Assembly (NCBI GenBank): GCA_003644265.1
Contig: QNBX01000233.1
Coordinates: 1-5,715 of the forward strand
Source of the DNA: Planctomycetota bacterium
GTDB lineage: Bacteria; Planctomycetota; B15-G4
Length of the DNA: 5,715 nt
Direction of reading: 5' to 3'
The notes below the pieces were generated by a model. It was not told the DNA's origin, ran no database searches, and saw only the letters and a program-made list of their open reading frames with translations. The stretch's first letter is position 1. Every line of letters begins with the position of its first letter. Shown here in pieces: positions 5,628 to 5,715 of this stretch. The position numbers were made by a program, and so were the translations under genes.

Positions 5628-5707
5628 GCAGGTCTCGGTCGCAGGTCTCGGTCGCAGGTCTCGGTCGCAGGTCTCGGTCGCAGGTCTCGGTCGCAGGTCT
5701 CGGTCGC
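5626..5707. repeat. Perfect 13-bp tandem repeat, about 6.3 copies
   Basis: The unit TCGCAGGTCTCGG is repeated six times without a mismatch (5626-5703), followed by a partial TCGC (5704-5707). The flanks are unrelated to the unit, so both ends of the array are inside the window. It starts 31 bases after the pilin stop and overlaps the last two bases of the 3' hairpin arm. Thirteen is not a multiple of three and the unit has no stop codon in any of the six frames, so reading frames crossing the array stay open by construction and are not evidence of a gene. Complete identity of copies suggests recent expansion and a variable copy number. Confidence 0.95.
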
Positions 5708-5715
5708 GAGGCTGA

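Noticed and set aside
5626..5707. CRISPR array
   Set aside because: The repeats are 13 bases, directly abutting and without spacers, so this is a minisatellite.
5527..5715. Plus-strand open frame through the 13-base repeats encoding a 13-residue periodic peptide
   Set aside because: The repeat has no stop in any frame, so openness is automatic; the frame begins inside the pilin gene and has no convincing ribosome site.

Overview
This GC-rich window comes from a bacterium, probably Gram-negative. A class III type IV prepilin leader points that way. The composition and gene mix would suit a myxobacterium-like or other deltaproteobacterial-type genome, but no marker gene here fixes the lineage. 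I see five complete protein-coding genes and one large, cleanly translated gene fragment, plus several inverted repeats and one perfect short tandem repeat. There are no tRNA, rRNA, CRISPR or insertion sequence features.

Left part, minus strand (1-1945): a compact three-gene unit reads leftwards. It begins with a cytoplasmic alpha/beta-hydrolase of the esterase (PF00756-like) type. The [2Fe-2S] small subunit of a xanthine-dehydrogenase-family molybdenum hydroxylase follows after 7 bases. The N-terminus of the molybdopterin-binding large subunit comes next and leaves the window at base 1. The two junctions are translationally coupled: one stop codon lies inside the next Shine-Dalgarno sequence, and the other stop and start share a base (TGATG). 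The Mo-enzyme subunits most resemble the 4-hydroxybenzoyl-CoA reductase / carbon monoxide dehydrogenase branch. The substrate cannot be fixed from this window.

Middle part, plus strand (1946-2758): a 176-base divergent intergenic region holds two clean inverted repeats. It leads into a 70-residue cold-shock-domain protein. A single-domain rhodanese follows 4 bases after the cold-shock stop codon, with its Shine-Dalgarno inside the end of the cold-shock gene. The two are almost certainly co-transcribed.

Right part (2834-5715): a 698-residue YyaL/SPATA20 (DUF255) protein on the minus strand converges on the rhodanese across a 75-base gap containing a GC-only hairpin. Divergently from it, across 211 bases, is a small type IV pilin or pseudopilin. 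The pilin is followed by a terminator-like hairpin and then, immediately, by 6.3 perfect copies of a 13-base repeat.

I did not find strong evidence for a new multi-gene system. The points most worth a second look are the pilin-adjacent 13-base array, the esterase fused by operon structure to a Mo-hydroxylase, the cold-shock/rhodanese pair and the symmetric sites in front of the cold-shock gene.
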